A stretch of 64,000 nt of DNA from Lacipirellula parvula (GTDB taxonomy: Bacteria; Planctomycetota; Planctomycetia; Pirellulales; Lacipirellulaceae): positions 3,702,501 through 3,766,500 of the forward strand of contig NZ_AP021861.1 of assembly GCF_009177095.1 (NCBI RefSeq), in the 5' to 3' direction. Positions 1-8,934 of this stretch are shown here, piece by piece. Below the pieces are notes generated by a model. That model was given only the letters and a program-made list of their open reading frames with translations. It searched no databases and was not told the origin of the DNA. Position numbers and translations under genes: made by a program. Within the stretch, counting starts at the first letter, position 1. The number at the start of each line of letters is the position of its first letter.

Positions 1-72
1 GCCGCTGTTGACGGTGACTCCGCCATCGACGTCGAGATAGTCGCCTGTGTAAAGAACGCGAAATTCGTGCAT
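1..72 (-). CDS. N-terminus of an unidentified protein, possibly a 2-hydroxyacid dehydrogenase (partial)
   Basis: An ATG at 72-70 opens a reading frame that runs off the left edge after 24 codons, beginning MHEFRVLYTGDYL. The start lies only 8 bases beyond the stop codon of the enolase-family gene on the same strand, so the two are almost certainly cotranscribed. The opening beta-strand (RVLYTGDYLD) resembles the start of D-2-hydroxyacid dehydrogenases of the CtBP/phosphoglycerate dehydrogenase type, a family also present at 16045-17040, but 24 residues are too few to decide. Placement after a sugar-acid dehydratase suggests a sugar-acid enzyme. The call as a real gene rests on spacing and reading frame; the function is a guess. 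Confidence 0.5.
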   Translation of the reverse strand, partial: MHEFRVLYTGDYLDVDGGVTVNSG

Positions 73-80
73 ATCGCTGC

Positions 81-1352
81 TTACCACCGTTTGAGTGAGT
101 CTATGGTCGTCGCTTCCCAGACCGCATCCGGCCGCGACATGAAATCGTCGCGGAGCTGCGTCCCCAGGCCTGGCTTGCCGTCGAGGAACAAGTGGCCTTC
201 GACGACCTTGATTTTGTCAGTCACGACTTCGTTGTACCAACCGTCGATGTAGCCGCGCACGGTTTCCATCGTCATTGCGTTGGGAATGTGCAGCATGAGG
301 TGGGCCGCAGTCCAGAGCCCGACCGGGCCGATCGTGTCGTGCGACGTCACAGGCAGGAAGTAGGTATCGGCCAGGCTGCAGATCTTCCGCCCCTCGGTGA
401 ATCCGCCGCACCACGAGAAGTCGGGCATGATAATATCGGCGGCGTGCTTCTCGACCCACGGACGCATGTGGTAACGAGTGAAGACGCGCTCGCTCTGGCA
501 AATCGGGATGCTCGTTTCCGTCTTCAGCCGAACATAGGCGTCGACATTGTCAGGCGGCATGATCTCTTCCAGCCACATGATGTCGAGCGGTTCGAGCGCC
601 TTCGCAATCCGCGTCGCGGCTGGCAGATCCCAGCGGGCGTGGCCTTCGATGGCGATCTCCATCCGGTCGCCGACGGCGCGGCGGATGTCTTCGACGATCG
701 CACAGCCGCGACGGATTTCTTCGTTGGTAATCGAGTGACCTAACGTGCCGGCCGCCGTCTTGCCGCCCCACATCACGACCGGTTCTTTCGGCCGCGTCGG
801 GCCGGCTAGCGTGGGCCCGAACTGATCGAACGGCCAGATCTTCATCGCCCGCACGCCTTGCGCGAGGAGCGACTCGGCAACCTGACCCGCGCGGCCTTCC
901 ATGATGTCGTCGAGGTCGCGGTTAGTGCCCGTGCTGACGCAGGTGTTGTACACCTGAATTCGATCGCGATTCCTGCCGCCGAGGAGGTTGTAGATCGGCT
1001 GGCCAAGGTGCTGCCCAGCCAAGTCCCACAGGGCAAAGTCGATAGCTGAGAGAGCCCGCATTTCCGCGCCGGCGTAGCCGCAGAAGTTGGCGAGCGAGAA
1101 ACAGTTGTTCCAGTGATTCTCGATGTCGAGCGCGTCGCGACCCAATAGCAGCGGCGCGTAGATATCGTGAATGACGGCCGAAAGGGCGCGCGGCGTGTAA
1201 TAAGTCTCGCCGAGGCCGACAAGCCCGTCGTCGGTGTGAATACGAACCCAAAGGTTATTGGGCATCGCCTGCCGGGCGACCTTGTTCTCCGCTTGCCACG
1301 AGTCGGCCGACTGCGCATCGAAACGAAGCGTTTCGATTTTTACGATCTTCAT
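81..1352 (-). CDS. Mandelate racemase/muconate lactonizing enzyme (enolase) superfamily sugar-acid dehydratase
   Basis: The 423-residue protein has the N-terminal capping domain and the C-terminal barrel of the enolase superfamily. Expected active-site residues are visible: K171 in the AMKIWPFD strand, metal ligands E236 (IEGHARWD), E262 (WLEEIMPPDN) and E288 (QSERVF), and a D311/H338 pair (DFSWCGG and TSHDT) like the His-Asp dyad of the mandelate racemase subgroup. Such enzymes abstract the proton alpha to a carboxylate; most with this layout dehydrate aldonic acids (galactonate, fuconate, rhamnonate and similar) to 2-keto-3-deoxy acids. The exact substrate cannot be read from sequence. It is the penultimate visible gene of a minus-strand run starting at 5932, downstream of two LamG-like proteins. 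KDG kinase, KDPG aldolase and aldolase-type enzymes elsewhere in the window could consume its product. Confidence 0.88.
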   Translation of the reverse strand: MKIVKIETLRFDAQSADSWQAENKVARQAMPNNLWVRIHTDDGLVGLGETYYTPRALSAVIHDIYAPLLLGRDALDIENHWNNCFSLANFCGYAGAEMRALSAIDFALWDLAGQHLGQPIYNLLGGRNRDRIQVYNTCVSTGTNRDLDDIMEGRAGQVAESLLAQGVRAMKIWPFDQFGPTLAGPTRPKEPVVMWGGKTAAGTLGHSITNEEIRRGCAIVEDIRRAVGDRMEIAIEGHARWDLPAATRIAKALEPLDIMWLEEIMPPDNVDAYVRLKTETSIPICQSERVFTRYHMRPWVEKHAADIIMPDFSWCGGFTEGRKICSLADTYFLPVTSHDTIGPVGLWTAAHLMLHIPNAMTMETVRGYIDGWYNEVVTDKIKVVEGHLFLDGKPGLGTQLRDDFMSRPDAVWEATTIDSLKRW

Positions 1353-1456
1353 CAGTAACTGCTTCCTCGTGCTATCGCCAGATTGCCGCCTGTCGCCCCA
1401 ACGCTACTTGCGGGAACCGCTCTCCAAAGCTGGAAGTGTAAGCGTACTCTGGAGCG

Positions 1457-2083
1457 CTACTTAGAGTGCAACGCGATTGTCTTTCGATTGAAGAAGTCGT
1501 AGTCCGGCGCAACTTCGATTCCGAGTTCGGTCTGCTCGTTGTACTTCGCCGGAACCTTCTTGCTCGGGTGAGTAATCTTCACGCGATAGAGGCCGCAAAA
1601 CATGCCGAAGGGAATGTCTTTGCTCAACATCTCTTTAGGCACCGTCGGCCCGCATGCGCCGGAGGCGCCGACTTGAGAGACTCCCTTTGGCAAGACGTCG
1701 CCCATGAACGCTTCAGGCTCAAGCACGACCTCGGCGCCCTCAAGCGCGCGACCGTCCAGAGTGACGTCGAAATTAATCGGCACGACCTTCGGCCCTCGCG
1801 CTGACCAGGTCGCGATACGCGATTCAATCTCCGCCGCGTCAATCTTACCGTCGCCGTTAGCGTCGTATTTGCCGAACTCTGCAACAAGCGAAGGAACTGC
1901 GACGGCTTCTTCCTTTGAGATGCCGGCGTCTCCGTTTTTGTCGGCCGCCTGCATAGCGCCAGCGGCCGCGGCAGAAGCGTCGACGGTTGGGAAACTAATC
2001 TTCGCCGGCCCCGAATGGCATCCTACGCAGAGGGCGAATAAACCTAGCCATTTCCCGGAGCGGATCTTTTCGAGCACGGACAT
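1457..2083 (-). CDS. EF-hand lipoprotein
   Basis: I chose the ATG at 2083 because an AGGAAGA ribosome-binding sequence precedes it; a longer frame would need a TTG at 2104. The 208-residue product has a short N-terminal hydrophobic segment ending in FALCVGC, with C22 as the likely lipidated cysteine. Two EF-hand loops follow, DKNGDAGISKEE and DANGDGKIDAAE, a paired calcium-binding arrangement common in planctomycete secreted proteins. The C-terminal half (VPINFDVTLDGRALEGAEVVLEPE and onward) resembles the small beta-sandwich region found in many planctomycete lipoproteins of unknown function. It follows the DUF1559 gene by about 55 bases, and such pairs recur in planctomycetes. Its role is unknown; a surface or periplasmic location is inferred. 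Confidence 0.8.
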   Translation of the reverse strand: MSVLEKIRSGKWLGLFALCVGCHSGPAKISFPTVDASAAAAGAMQAADKNGDAGISKEEAVAVPSLVAEFGKYDANGDGKIDAAEIESRIATWSARGPKVVPINFDVTLDGRALEGAEVVLEPEAFMGDVLPKGVSQVGASGACGPTVPKEMLSKDIPFGMFCGLYRVKITHPSKKVPAKYNEQTELGIEVAPDYDFFNRKTIALHSK

Positions 2084-2138
2084 TCCAATCTTCCTGCGAA
2101 TCAATCTTCTGTGACCAAACTGCTAGATGCTCCGTCGA

Positions 2139-3230
2139 CTACGGGCAGGGGCGCGTGCCGACGCCTGTTCCGCTGGCCGCTCCGCTCGTCAGATCGCCGA
2201 GCGACACTACCTCGCCGTCGTCTCTGTTGCCTAGACGGCGGTGAGTTTCCGGCGAAATGTCGTAGCTGACGAATTGCACCGACCCGTCGCACATGGCGAA
2301 GATGGCGCCGCCGGCATGGGCGCTGCCAAATTTGTGATTATTGGCCACGCCTTGAGATTGATCTTGGATCGGCGTCAGGATTGTGTTCGAGGTAGGATCG
2401 TAGTGGGTCGTTCGCACCGTGTCGTCTTGCACGCCGGAGAACATCGACCAATCGTTTCCGGGATCTGTTTCGTTCTCGTAGCCCATCGGATCGACGAATT
2501 TTTCGCCAGCGGCGTAAGTATTCGAGGTGCCGTCGGGAACTTGAGCGATAGTCACTTCGCTGCGCGGGAAAACGATCCCCGTGATGCGTTCGGTATTCGG
2601 CCAGTTGGTGAACGTCCTCCCGGCGACGATATTGCCGGGAACTTGATCGTTATTCGCGACAAGACAACCGCATTCAGGATTTGACGACTTGCAATAATTT
2701 GTATCGCCAAAATTGCCAGCGTAATCAGATTTCGCCATTGGCATATTGGGCGTGTAATTGACGTTGGCGGGCCCGCAGCACGTGGCGGTCACTTGGGTTC
2801 TGCCGCGCGACGGGCACATGAATTCCGGCACGTTGGTTTGAACAACCTGCGTGTTCGTTACTTTTTTGGCGCTGTTCGAAGTCCCGTCTTTGACCGGCAT
2901 CCCTCTGCCGATGTCATGCAGCGTGCCAAGTTCCATGTAAGGCAGGACGCTGAACGCCCACCCGCCTGGCTGCTTGGCGCCGAAACCTTCGTCTGGGTCG
3001 CCCACGTAGTTGAATCCCCACCCCCCGGACGGGAAAAACTTCTGCGAATCATGGTGGTTCTGGAACGCCAAACCGATCTGCTTCAAGCGATTGGTGCACT
3101 GAGTCCGGCGAGCCGCTTCGCGGGCGGCTTGAACGGCCGGCAGGAGAAGCGCCACGAGCACGCCGATAATGGCAATGACGACCAATAACTCCACGAGGGT
3201 AAAACCCGCGCGCTTTCCTAGCTTCTTCAT
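2139..3230 (-). CDS. DUF1559 family pseudopilin-like secreted protein
   Basis: The 363-residue protein opens with a type II/type IV pseudopilin leader: KKLGKRAGFTLVELLVVIAIIGVLVALLLPAVQAAREAARR, in which cleavage before F and a hydrophobic helix are expected. The middle is a cysteine-rich globular domain (residues about 60-330), and the C-terminus carries the family signature H-x9-DG (AHAGGAIFAMCDGSVQF). This family is strongly expanded in planctomycetes; its biological role is not established, though the leader implies processing by a prepilin peptidase. It sits between LamG-like PEP-CTERM genes and an EF-hand lipoprotein on the same strand, consistent with a cell-surface set. Confidence 0.93.
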   Translation of the reverse strand: MKKLGKRAGFTLVELLVVIAIIGVLVALLLPAVQAAREAARRTQCTNRLKQIGLAFQNHHDSQKFFPSGGWGFNYVGDPDEGFGAKQPGGWAFSVLPYMELGTLHDIGRGMPVKDGTSNSAKKVTNTQVVQTNVPEFMCPSRGRTQVTATCCGPANVNYTPNMPMAKSDYAGNFGDTNYCKSSNPECGCLVANNDQVPGNIVAGRTFTNWPNTERITGIVFPRSEVTIAQVPDGTSNTYAAGEKFVDPMGYENETDPGNDWSMFSGVQDDTVRTTHYDPTSNTILTPIQDQSQGVANNHKFGSAHAGGAIFAMCDGSVQFVSYDISPETHRRLGNRDDGEVVSLGDLTSGAASGTGVGTRPCP

Positions 3231-3327
3231 CTCAATGCTCCGTAGAGTAAGCTCCGAACCGCCCGTTGAAGCCGACTAAAGTCCACCATTTTTTGACAAG
3301 GATTTCCACGAACTCTCCACACGGCGC

Positions 3328-3358
3328 GCGGCAGGTTGCCACTCCGGCAACCTGCCGC
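3328..3358. terminator. Perfect 13-bp hairpin after the LamG/dockerin gene
   Basis: GCGGCAGGTTGCC at 3328-3340 and its exact complement at 3346-3358 flank a 5-base loop (ACTCC). It lies just downstream of the stop of the 3370-4677 gene. No T-run follows, so it could be an intrinsic terminator of the GC-rich type or an mRNA-stabilising stem. Confidence 0.55.
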
Positions 3359-3369
3359 TGCCCCGTCGC

Positions 3370-4677
3370 TTACGCACGTCGCCGACGCTCCCAAGCCAGC
3401 ATCGAAACGGCGCTGACCAACAGCAGAGCCGAAGTCGGCTCTGGTACCGCAGATGCGGCGGCTACCCCGGCTCCGCCGCCCATGGCGCGTTGCCAGAACA
3501 GGAAGTCGGCCCCGTCGATGACGCCGTCGCCGGTGCCGTCGGCGTTCGGCGCCGCGGGCAGGGCTTGGCCGTACTGCGTCTTCCAAACGGCCAGGTCGTC
3601 GCCGTTGACGCTGCCGTCGCCGTTGTAGTCGCCAGGCACGCTCGCGCCAGGGGTGAAGTACTTCTGGCTGAGGTAGGCGCCGACGTCGGCATACTCTTGG
3701 GCCGTGAGCTTCTTCGAAAAGATGATCAGCTCCGCAATGTTACCGCCGAATGTTTCGCCTTCGCCGCAGCAAGCTTGCGAGTGACCGCCGATGCCGAACG
3801 GCTCGGGAGTCGACGCATTCCGCCCGTTGATGATGTTATTCGGCACGCCGTCCTGCCGCTGCGTTCCCATCTCCGTCAGCGTTTGATTGGGCGTCATCGA
3901 CTCAGCGTCGAAGAACTGCAGCGTGTCAACGTCCGAAGAGCCTGGATTGTCGGTGATGACCATCGAGGTCACGTGCCAGACTTGCTCGGTCGGCTTAGTA
4001 AGGCTTTGGTAGAGAACCGGACCGTCGTAGCTAACAAACGTGTTGTAGCCGTTGTTCGGCGAGTTATTGATGCCGAACATGTACACGGAACTCGACGTGC
4101 CGCGCTTGCCGTACACGACCTGCGTTCCCAGGATCGGGCCGCCTCCCGAATTGAGCGAGGTCGTGACGGCCGGCTTGTACACAAGAAAGGTCGTCAAGCT
4201 GCTGCCGTCGCCAATGTCCAGCGGATCGAACGCCGAGGGATTAGCCTGCGTTTTGAGGTTGTTTGTCTGGTAGAGACGATCAGTGGAGCCGCTGCCGTCG
4301 ACCGCAGGGTTGCCGTATTGGCTCGGCGGTCCATCGCGATCGAAGCGGACGGTCGGCGTCATCTTGCCGGCGATGTCCACGAGTTCGAAGTGCGGGTTCT
4401 CTTCGACGGGATCGCCAATGCCAGGACCGTTCGGGTTGGTCGTCGTGCGCGGCGCCATGATCGTGCCGTAGCTCGACTTGTCGGTCCAACTCGTGACCGG
4501 ATCGCCGGTCAAGTAGCCGGCGGTCGAGAGCGTGCTCGCATCCAGCCAGAGTCGCAACGCCGGATCCGTCGTGTTGAGCACGGCAGGCGGAGTCGGCTGA
4601 GCGAAGGCAGTCACCGTGAACAGCAGGGCCAACCCCTGGCCGAGTAGGATGCTGCTTAAATACCTGCGACGAGTCAT
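3370..4677 (-). CDS. LamG-like domain protein with dockerin-like repeats and PEP-CTERM anchor
   Basis: The 435-residue protein has a signal peptide (TRRRYLSSILLGQGLALLFTVTAFAQ), a large beta-sandwich starting at LRLWLDAST and ending near residue 345, then two dockerin/EF-hand-like repeats (GDYNGDGSVNGDDLAVWKTQYG and GTGDGVIDGADFLFWQRAMG), and a PEP-CTERM tail (VPEPTSALLLVSAVSML then WERRRRA). The sandwich contains FGIGGHSQACCGEGETFGGNIAEL, nearly the same block found in the proteins at 4925-5932 and 32788-34047, so the three are paralogues. LamG folds usually bind carbohydrate; PEP-CTERM tails direct sorting to the cell surface by an exosortase. Placement among glycosidase and sugar-acid genes suggests a surface polysaccharide-binding role, which is inference. 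Confidence 0.85.
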   Translation of the reverse strand: MTRRRYLSSILLGQGLALLFTVTAFAQPTPPAVLNTTDPALRLWLDASTLSTAGYLTGDPVTSWTDKSSYGTIMAPRTTTNPNGPGIGDPVEENPHFELVDIAGKMTPTVRFDRDGPPSQYGNPAVDGSGSTDRLYQTNNLKTQANPSAFDPLDIGDGSSLTTFLVYKPAVTTSLNSGGGPILGTQVVYGKRGTSSSVYMFGINNSPNNGYNTFVSYDGPVLYQSLTKPTEQVWHVTSMVITDNPGSSDVDTLQFFDAESMTPNQTLTEMGTQRQDGVPNNIINGRNASTPEPFGIGGHSQACCGEGETFGGNIAELIIFSKKLTAQEYADVGAYLSQKYFTPGASVPGDYNGDGSVNGDDLAVWKTQYGQALPAAPNADGTGDGVIDGADFLFWQRAMGGGAGVAAASAVPEPTSALLLVSAVSMLAWERRRRA

Positions 4678-4924
4678 GAGTTGTCTTCCTTCCTCTTAAG
4701 AATAGAGCGATTGAAAGCGCTTAGCCCGTTACGTTGGCGCCGCGGGAAGCCTCCCCAAGACTTCCCGTCGGCGGCGAACGGAATCGCGAGTTTCTGACTT
4801 ACTGCCCTGGTCCAGCCGCCCTCGCGACGGCGCCGAATCAATCAATCGAAGCGTCAAAAAGTTGCGTGAAAAGTTCTACCTTGCATCATCGTTAGAGAAG
4901 TTCCTCCGATCCACACTCCCGCGA

Positions 4925-5932
4925 CTATCTGCCTGCCGTGAAACGGCGCCGGATGAGCGCCACGCCGCCCATACCAGTTAACACCGCCAGTGCCGAAGCG
5001 GGTTCCGGCACCGCGAGATATTTGTCAGACAAATAAGCGTAAACCTGATCTTTCTCCGCCGGGGTCAACACGCGAGCGTAGATGATGATCTCCGCAATGT
5101 TGCCCGCGAACGTTTCGCCTTCGCCGCAGCAATTCTGCGCGTGGCCGCCAATCCCGAACGGTTCGAGCGAGCCGGCCGGTTCTTCGTTAATGCCATCGTT
5201 CCGATCAGCAATGACGCCGCCGTTCGTCGCCACCGGCAGGTTCGTCAGCGGGGCCGACGCATCTTCCGTGGAGTTCGAGCGGAACGTGACCGGATCAAAC
5301 GGAGCCTGCTCGGTCAGGGCGTATTCCAAGACGTTCCACTTGCCCGCCGGGATCGTCGCTTGAGTTTGGTAGCCCACGTACGCGTCGTAGCTAACATGGT
5401 TGAGGCGCCCCACCGGATTGATGCCGACCTCCATCAGCGATGCATCGTTCCCGCGCAGAGCCCACACAGCTTGAGCCCCTAAAGCGCCGCTTGTCGTGAT
5501 ATTCGGTTTGAACACTGTGAAGCTTGTCATCGACGTGCCGTCAACGATTGCCAACGGATCGCTGCCGGGCGTCAGGTTGCTGGTCTGAAATAGACGATCA
5601 GTGTTGCCCGACCGGTCGACGCCCGGGTCGCCCGACGGCAGCGCGCCGTTGCGTTCGAACTTCACCGTCGGGAAGGTCCGGCCGTTCACCGTGACTGTTT
5701 GCAAATGCGGGTGTTCCTCGACTGGGGTGACGCCATCCCACCGGACCGTGCGAGGAGCGAACGTCGTCCCGTAGCTCGATGAATCGACCCACTGCGTGAT
5801 CGGCGCATCCTCGGCAACTTGCAGCGAATCGGCCTTGAGCCAGAGTCGCAAATCACCGGCTGGAAGCTGAGCCTGTGCTTCGGCAGTGCCAAAAAGAGCC
5901 GCAATGGCGACTGCCGACAAAAATCTTTTCAT
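4925..5932 (-). CDS. LamG-like domain PEP-CTERM protein
   Basis: The 335-residue protein begins with a signal peptide (MKRFLSAVAIAALFGTAEAQAQ), followed directly by a LamG-like sandwich (GDLRLWLKADSLQVAED) containing the shared PFGIGGHAQNCCGEGETF block, and ends with a PEP-CTERM tail (VPEPASALAVLTGMGGVALIRRRF). Unlike its two paralogues it has no dockerin-like repeats. Its 5' region of about 420 bases holds two copies of the regulon operator (6162-6178 and 6184-6200), so it probably leads the minus-strand unit that continues through the DUF1559, EF-hand and dehydratase genes. Carbohydrate binding is inferred from fold and context; no catalytic motif was recognised. Confidence 0.85.
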   Translation of the reverse strand: MKRFLSAVAIAALFGTAEAQAQLPAGDLRLWLKADSLQVAEDAPITQWVDSSSYGTTFAPRTVRWDGVTPVEEHPHLQTVTVNGRTFPTVKFERNGALPSGDPGVDRSGNTDRLFQTSNLTPGSDPLAIVDGTSMTSFTVFKPNITTSGALGAQAVWALRGNDASLMEVGINPVGRLNHVSYDAYVGYQTQATIPAGKWNVLEYALTEQAPFDPVTFRSNSTEDASAPLTNLPVATNGGVIADRNDGINEEPAGSLEPFGIGGHAQNCCGEGETFAGNIAEIIIYARVLTPAEKDQVYAYLSDKYLAVPEPASALAVLTGMGGVALIRRRFTAGR

Positions 5933-6161
5933 GAGACAAACTCCAGAAGCGTGACAAGAGATGAAAAAGATTGCCTGGGTGACCTACTCTGATCCGGCTG
6001 GTCGACAGGTCGGCCAGCGGCCCGCCCGCACTCCACCCCGCTGCCCCCAGCAAGCGCACTGCTGCTTTGGGGAGAAGCGAAAAATCAGGCCGCTAACCCG
6101 ACCCGACGAACATGAAGACTGAAAAGGAACGAAGTTGAAAAGAGACGCAATCTGCAACCGC

Positions 6162-6178
6162 CCAATTATCTTACAAAT
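6162..6178 (-). promoter_or_regulatory. Regulon operator, site G1
   Basis: Read on the minus strand: ATTTGTAAGATAATTGG, fitting the consensus WWTTGTAWKAYAATTWN except at position 16. It stands about 230 bases upstream of the LamG-like gene starting at 5932, inside the 421-base gap 5933-6353, where no gene is seen. It nearly duplicates site D in front of the GntR gene (TTGTAAGATAATT identical). Confidence 0.7.
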
Positions 6179-6183
6179 CGCTG

Positions 6184-6200
6184 TTTTGTAATATAATTAC
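6184..6200 (+). promoter_or_regulatory. Regulon operator, site G2
   Basis: TTTTGTAATATAATTAC, a second copy of the dyad 22 bases from G1 and in opposite orientation (start to start about two helical turns). The core TTGTAATATAAT is identical to site H at 30319-30335. The pairing suggests cooperative binding of two dimers at this promoter. Confidence 0.65.
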
Positions 6201-6353
6201 TCAGTCGATTTAGGTCAATGCGCCGCTTGTGTTTATTTATTCAGAAATCACCCGCACACGACCGCCTGAAACACCCTTCCTCCACTGCGCAAATTCCTCA
6301 TGGAAGTGCCCGTTTGCGATTCGCTTTCGACAAGCCAACTCGGCTAGCAGACG

Positions 6354-7277
6354 CTAGGATTTGACGCGGTAATCGAGTTCCGCCAGCATCTTGCCGATGT
6401 CCTTCCGGTAGTTCTCCTGCAACGGCAAGATCGGCGGCTGCGGGTCGCCCACCGGCGGGCCAATCATGTTGAGCACCGCCTTCATCACGCTGAACCAATG
6501 GGCGCCTTCGCCCTTGGACAGATAGCTGCTGAACTGAATCCGCATCAGCGGACCAAGCTTCTTCCAGATCGCGCGCGCTGCCGGCAGATCGCCGTCGATC
6601 GCAATCGCCGTGTAGAGCTGCTGAGCCGCACGCGGCACCATGCTCGGGATGCCCGAAATCCAACCGTGCGCCCCGTGGCACAGACCTTCGAAGGCAACTG
6701 TGTCGAGGCCGGCGTAGACGAACAGGTCGCCGCCGGTCGCCTGCAACAGTTGGCAGATGCGATCGGGCTCTGGGTTCGACATCTTCACGCCGCCAATCGC
6801 CTTCTCTTCAAACAGCTTGACGATATGATCGGTCGTGAAGTCAACGCAGGTCAGCGGTACGTTGTGATACAGCACCACCGGAATGGAAACCGCTTCGGCG
6901 ATCCGCCGATAGTGCGTCATGGCCTGCGAAGGCGTTGGCGCCATGTAGTACGGCGGCACGATCAGCAGGGAGTCGGCGCCGGCGCGCTCGGCGTGCTTCG
7001 ACAGTTCGATCGTATGTTGAGTCGAGTAAGCATGCGTCCCGGCGACGACTGGCACGCGGCCATTGTTCGCCTCGAGCGCCGCCTCAAGGACGCGCTTGCG
7101 ATCTTCCACTTCCATCACGGGAAACTCGCCCGAACTCCCCAGCGGGGAGATCGCATTCGCCCCTTCGCTGATAATCCAGTCGACGTGGGCCGGCAGTAGC
7201 GCGAGATCGAGTTCGCCGCGAGAATTGAACGGTGTGATCGTCGACGCGCAGACGCCGCGAAACAGTGGCTTGGGCAT
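6354..7277 (-). CDS. Dihydrodipicolinate synthase/N-acetylneuraminate lyase family aldolase or dehydratase
   Basis: I take the ATG at 7277 (MPKPLFRGVCAST), giving 307 residues; upstream codons in frame look non-coding. It is a class I aldolase-fold (beta/alpha)8 protein: the phosphate/carboxylate-binding GSSGEFPVM loop, a YHNVP segment with the catalytic tyrosine, and Schiff-base lysine K165 in GGVKMSNPEPD. Family members include dihydrodipicolinate synthase, KDG aldolase, 5-keto-4-deoxyglucarate dehydratase and 2-keto-3-deoxypentonate dehydratase. With a sugar-acid dehydratase upstream and a 2,5-dioxovalerate-type dehydrogenase at 46209, a sugar-acid role is far more likely than lysine synthesis. 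Operator site A lies 129 bases upstream. The precise substrate is not decided. Confidence 0.88.
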   Translation of the reverse strand: MPKPLFRGVCASTITPFNSRGELDLALLPAHVDWIISEGANAISPLGSSGEFPVMEVEDRKRVLEAALEANNGRVPVVAGTHAYSTQHTIELSKHAERAGADSLLIVPPYYMAPTPSQAMTHYRRIAEAVSIPVVLYHNVPLTCVDFTTDHIVKLFEEKAIGGVKMSNPEPDRICQLLQATGGDLFVYAGLDTVAFEGLCHGAHGWISGIPSMVPRAAQQLYTAIAIDGDLPAARAIWKKLGPLMRIQFSSYLSKGEGAHWFSVMKAVLNMIGPPVGDPQPPILPLQENYRKDIGKMLAELDYRVKS

Positions 7278-7405
7278 ATTCACGCACTCATCGTATGAGG
7301 TGATTTTTGTGGCTCGGCGGCGAAAGGCGCCGCGTGCACATGGTTCGAAAAGCAACGAGAACGATTACGTCCGAGACGAGAGACAGGGGCTTGCGACCCC
7401 TTTCT

Positions 7406-7422
7406 ATTTGTATGACAATTAT
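7406..7422 (+). promoter_or_regulatory. Regulon operator, site A
   Basis: ATTTGTATGACAATTAT, with TTGT and ACAA half-sites around ATG, matching the FadR-subfamily pattern TNGTNNNACNA. It is centred between the divergent DapA-like gene (start 7277) and the PQQ-type propeller gene (start 7544), 121-129 bases from each. It differs from site B (44543-44559) at a single base over 18. Confidence 0.8.
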
Positions 7423-7543
7423 GAGTGTCCGGCAAGCGCTTCGCAAGACGATGCGTGCAAAAATCTTTTGCTTGCACGCATCGCTATGAGGAATCGTAGC
7501 GCCTGACGGCGGCTCATCTCTTTCTTCTCTGTAAGCATCAGCA

Positions 7544-8872
7544 ATGTTTCAATTCCTTCACTTCCGCGCGGAGCGCCTCCTCGCGATCGTCTTGTGCCTC
7601 GCGTCTGCTTCGAGCGCCGCCGAATGGCCCGAATTTCGCGGCCCGACCGGCCAGGGCGTGGCCGACCACGCCCAGCCGCCCGTCGAATGGGCGCCTGACA
7701 AAAACGTCACGTGGCGCACAGCAATTCCTGGCAGCGGTTGGTCGTCGCCAATCGTTGCGGGAGGCCGCATTTATGTAACGACTGCCGTTCAAGAGCAGGG
7801 GGGCGGCAGCGGGCCCGACGTCAATAACAACGAACCGGTCGGCAGCAACTCGACTGCCAGCGCGTTGAGCCTGCGACTGCTCGCGCTCGATGCGCAATCG
7901 GGGCAGATCGTGTGGGACCGCGAGATCTTCCACTACGACGCCGGCAGTTACCCGTCAGGGCATGCGAAGAACACCTTCGCGAGCCCCACCCCGCTCGCCG
8001 TGGGCGATCGCATCTACGCCCATTTCGGGCCGCTGGGAACGGCTGCCGTCGACCTTAACGGCGAGATCATTTGGCAGAACAAAACCATTTCGTACGACGC
8101 CCGCCACGGCGGGGCAGGCTCGCCAGTCGTCGTTGGCGATACGCTCGTCTTCAATTGCGATGGAGTGGAAAATCCCTTCATCGTCGGGCTCGACAAGACG
8201 ACGGGCAAGGAACTCTGGCGGACGCCGCGTCAACCGATGGAGCCCGAGCGTTTTGCCTTTTCGACGCCGCTAATGGTTCCTTCATCAAGCACCGCCAGCG
8301 GCGTCCAGCTTGTCAGCCCAGCGAGCCATATGATTGGCAGCTACGATCCAGCCGATGGCCGCGAATTGTGGCACGTCTTTTTTGATCGGCGTTGGTCGAC
8401 GGCGTCGCGTCCAGTTTACGCCGAGGGGATGGTACTCGCCTGCAACGGGGGCGAAGCGCCGCCGGAGCTGCTCGCCATCCGCCCAGACGGCGAGGGAAAC
8501 GTCTCGGAAACGCACGTCGTCTGGCGGCACGACAATTTCGCGCCGCTGACGTCGTCGGTCGTTGTCGCGGACGGCCACGTTTACATGGTTAGCGACGCAG
8601 GAATCGCGGCCTGCACCGATGCGACGACGGGCAAAGTCGTGTGGAAAAAACGGCTTGGCGGTAACTTTTCTGCGTCGCCGATTTATGCCGACGGACGCAT
8701 CTACTTTCCGAGCGACAACGGCACATGCTACGTGATCGCCGCCAAGCCACGGTATGAACTGCTGGCGAAGAATAGCCTCGAAGAGCCGACCTTGGCCTCG
8801 TTCGCCGTCACCGGCGACGCGCTCATCATTCGCACGAGTGACGCCGTCTACCGCATTGAGGAAACTCCTTAG
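7544..8872 (+). CDS. PQQ-like beta-propeller secreted protein
   Basis: The 442-residue protein begins with a signal peptide (RLLAIVLCLASASSAAEWPEFRGPTGQG) and is built of repeated propeller blades with typical PQQ-repeat phrases such as GSGWSSPIVAGGRIYVTT, LDAQSGQIVWDRE and DATTGKVVWKKRLGGNFSASPIYADGRIYF. The WPEFRGPTGQG start is usual for the large planctomycete family of PQQ-like or BamB-like propellers, of unknown function. No dehydrogenase active-site signature is evident, so enzymatic activity is doubtful. It is followed after 62 bases by the mutarotase-like gene and is probably controlled through site A. Confidence 0.85.
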   Translation: MFQFLHFRAERLLAIVLCLASASSAAEWPEFRGPTGQGVADHAQPPVEWAPDKNVTWRTAIPGSGWSSPIVAGGRIYVTTAVQEQGGGSGPDVNNNEPVGSNSTASALSLRLLALDAQSGQIVWDREIFHYDAGSYPSGHAKNTFASPTPLAVGDRIYAHFGPLGTAAVDLNGEIIWQNKTISYDARHGGAGSPVVVGDTLVFNCDGVENPFIVGLDKTTGKELWRTPRQPMEPERFAFSTPLMVPSSSTASGVQLVSPASHMIGSYDPADGRELWHVFFDRRWSTASRPVYAEGMVLACNGGEAPPELLAIRPDGEGNVSETHVVWRHDNFAPLTSSVVVADGHVYMVSDAGIAACTDATTGKVVWKKRLGGNFSASPIYADGRIYFPSDNGTCYVIAAKPRYELLAKNSLEEPTLASFAVTGDALIIRTSDAVYRIEETP

Positions 8873-8934
8873 TCCGTGTTAGCGTGCACCTGAATTTTGT
8901 TCTTTGACTTTCCCCGTCGTAAGGTTCGCCTGAT

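Noticed and set aside
2697-2713. ATTTGTATCGCCAAAAT, resembling the left half of the regulon operator
   Set aside because: It lies inside the DUF1559 coding region, and only the left half-site matches.
6354-7277. Annotation as lysine-pathway dapA
   Set aside because: No lysine genes nearby; operator site and neighbours point to sugar-acid catabolism, and the family is functionally broad.
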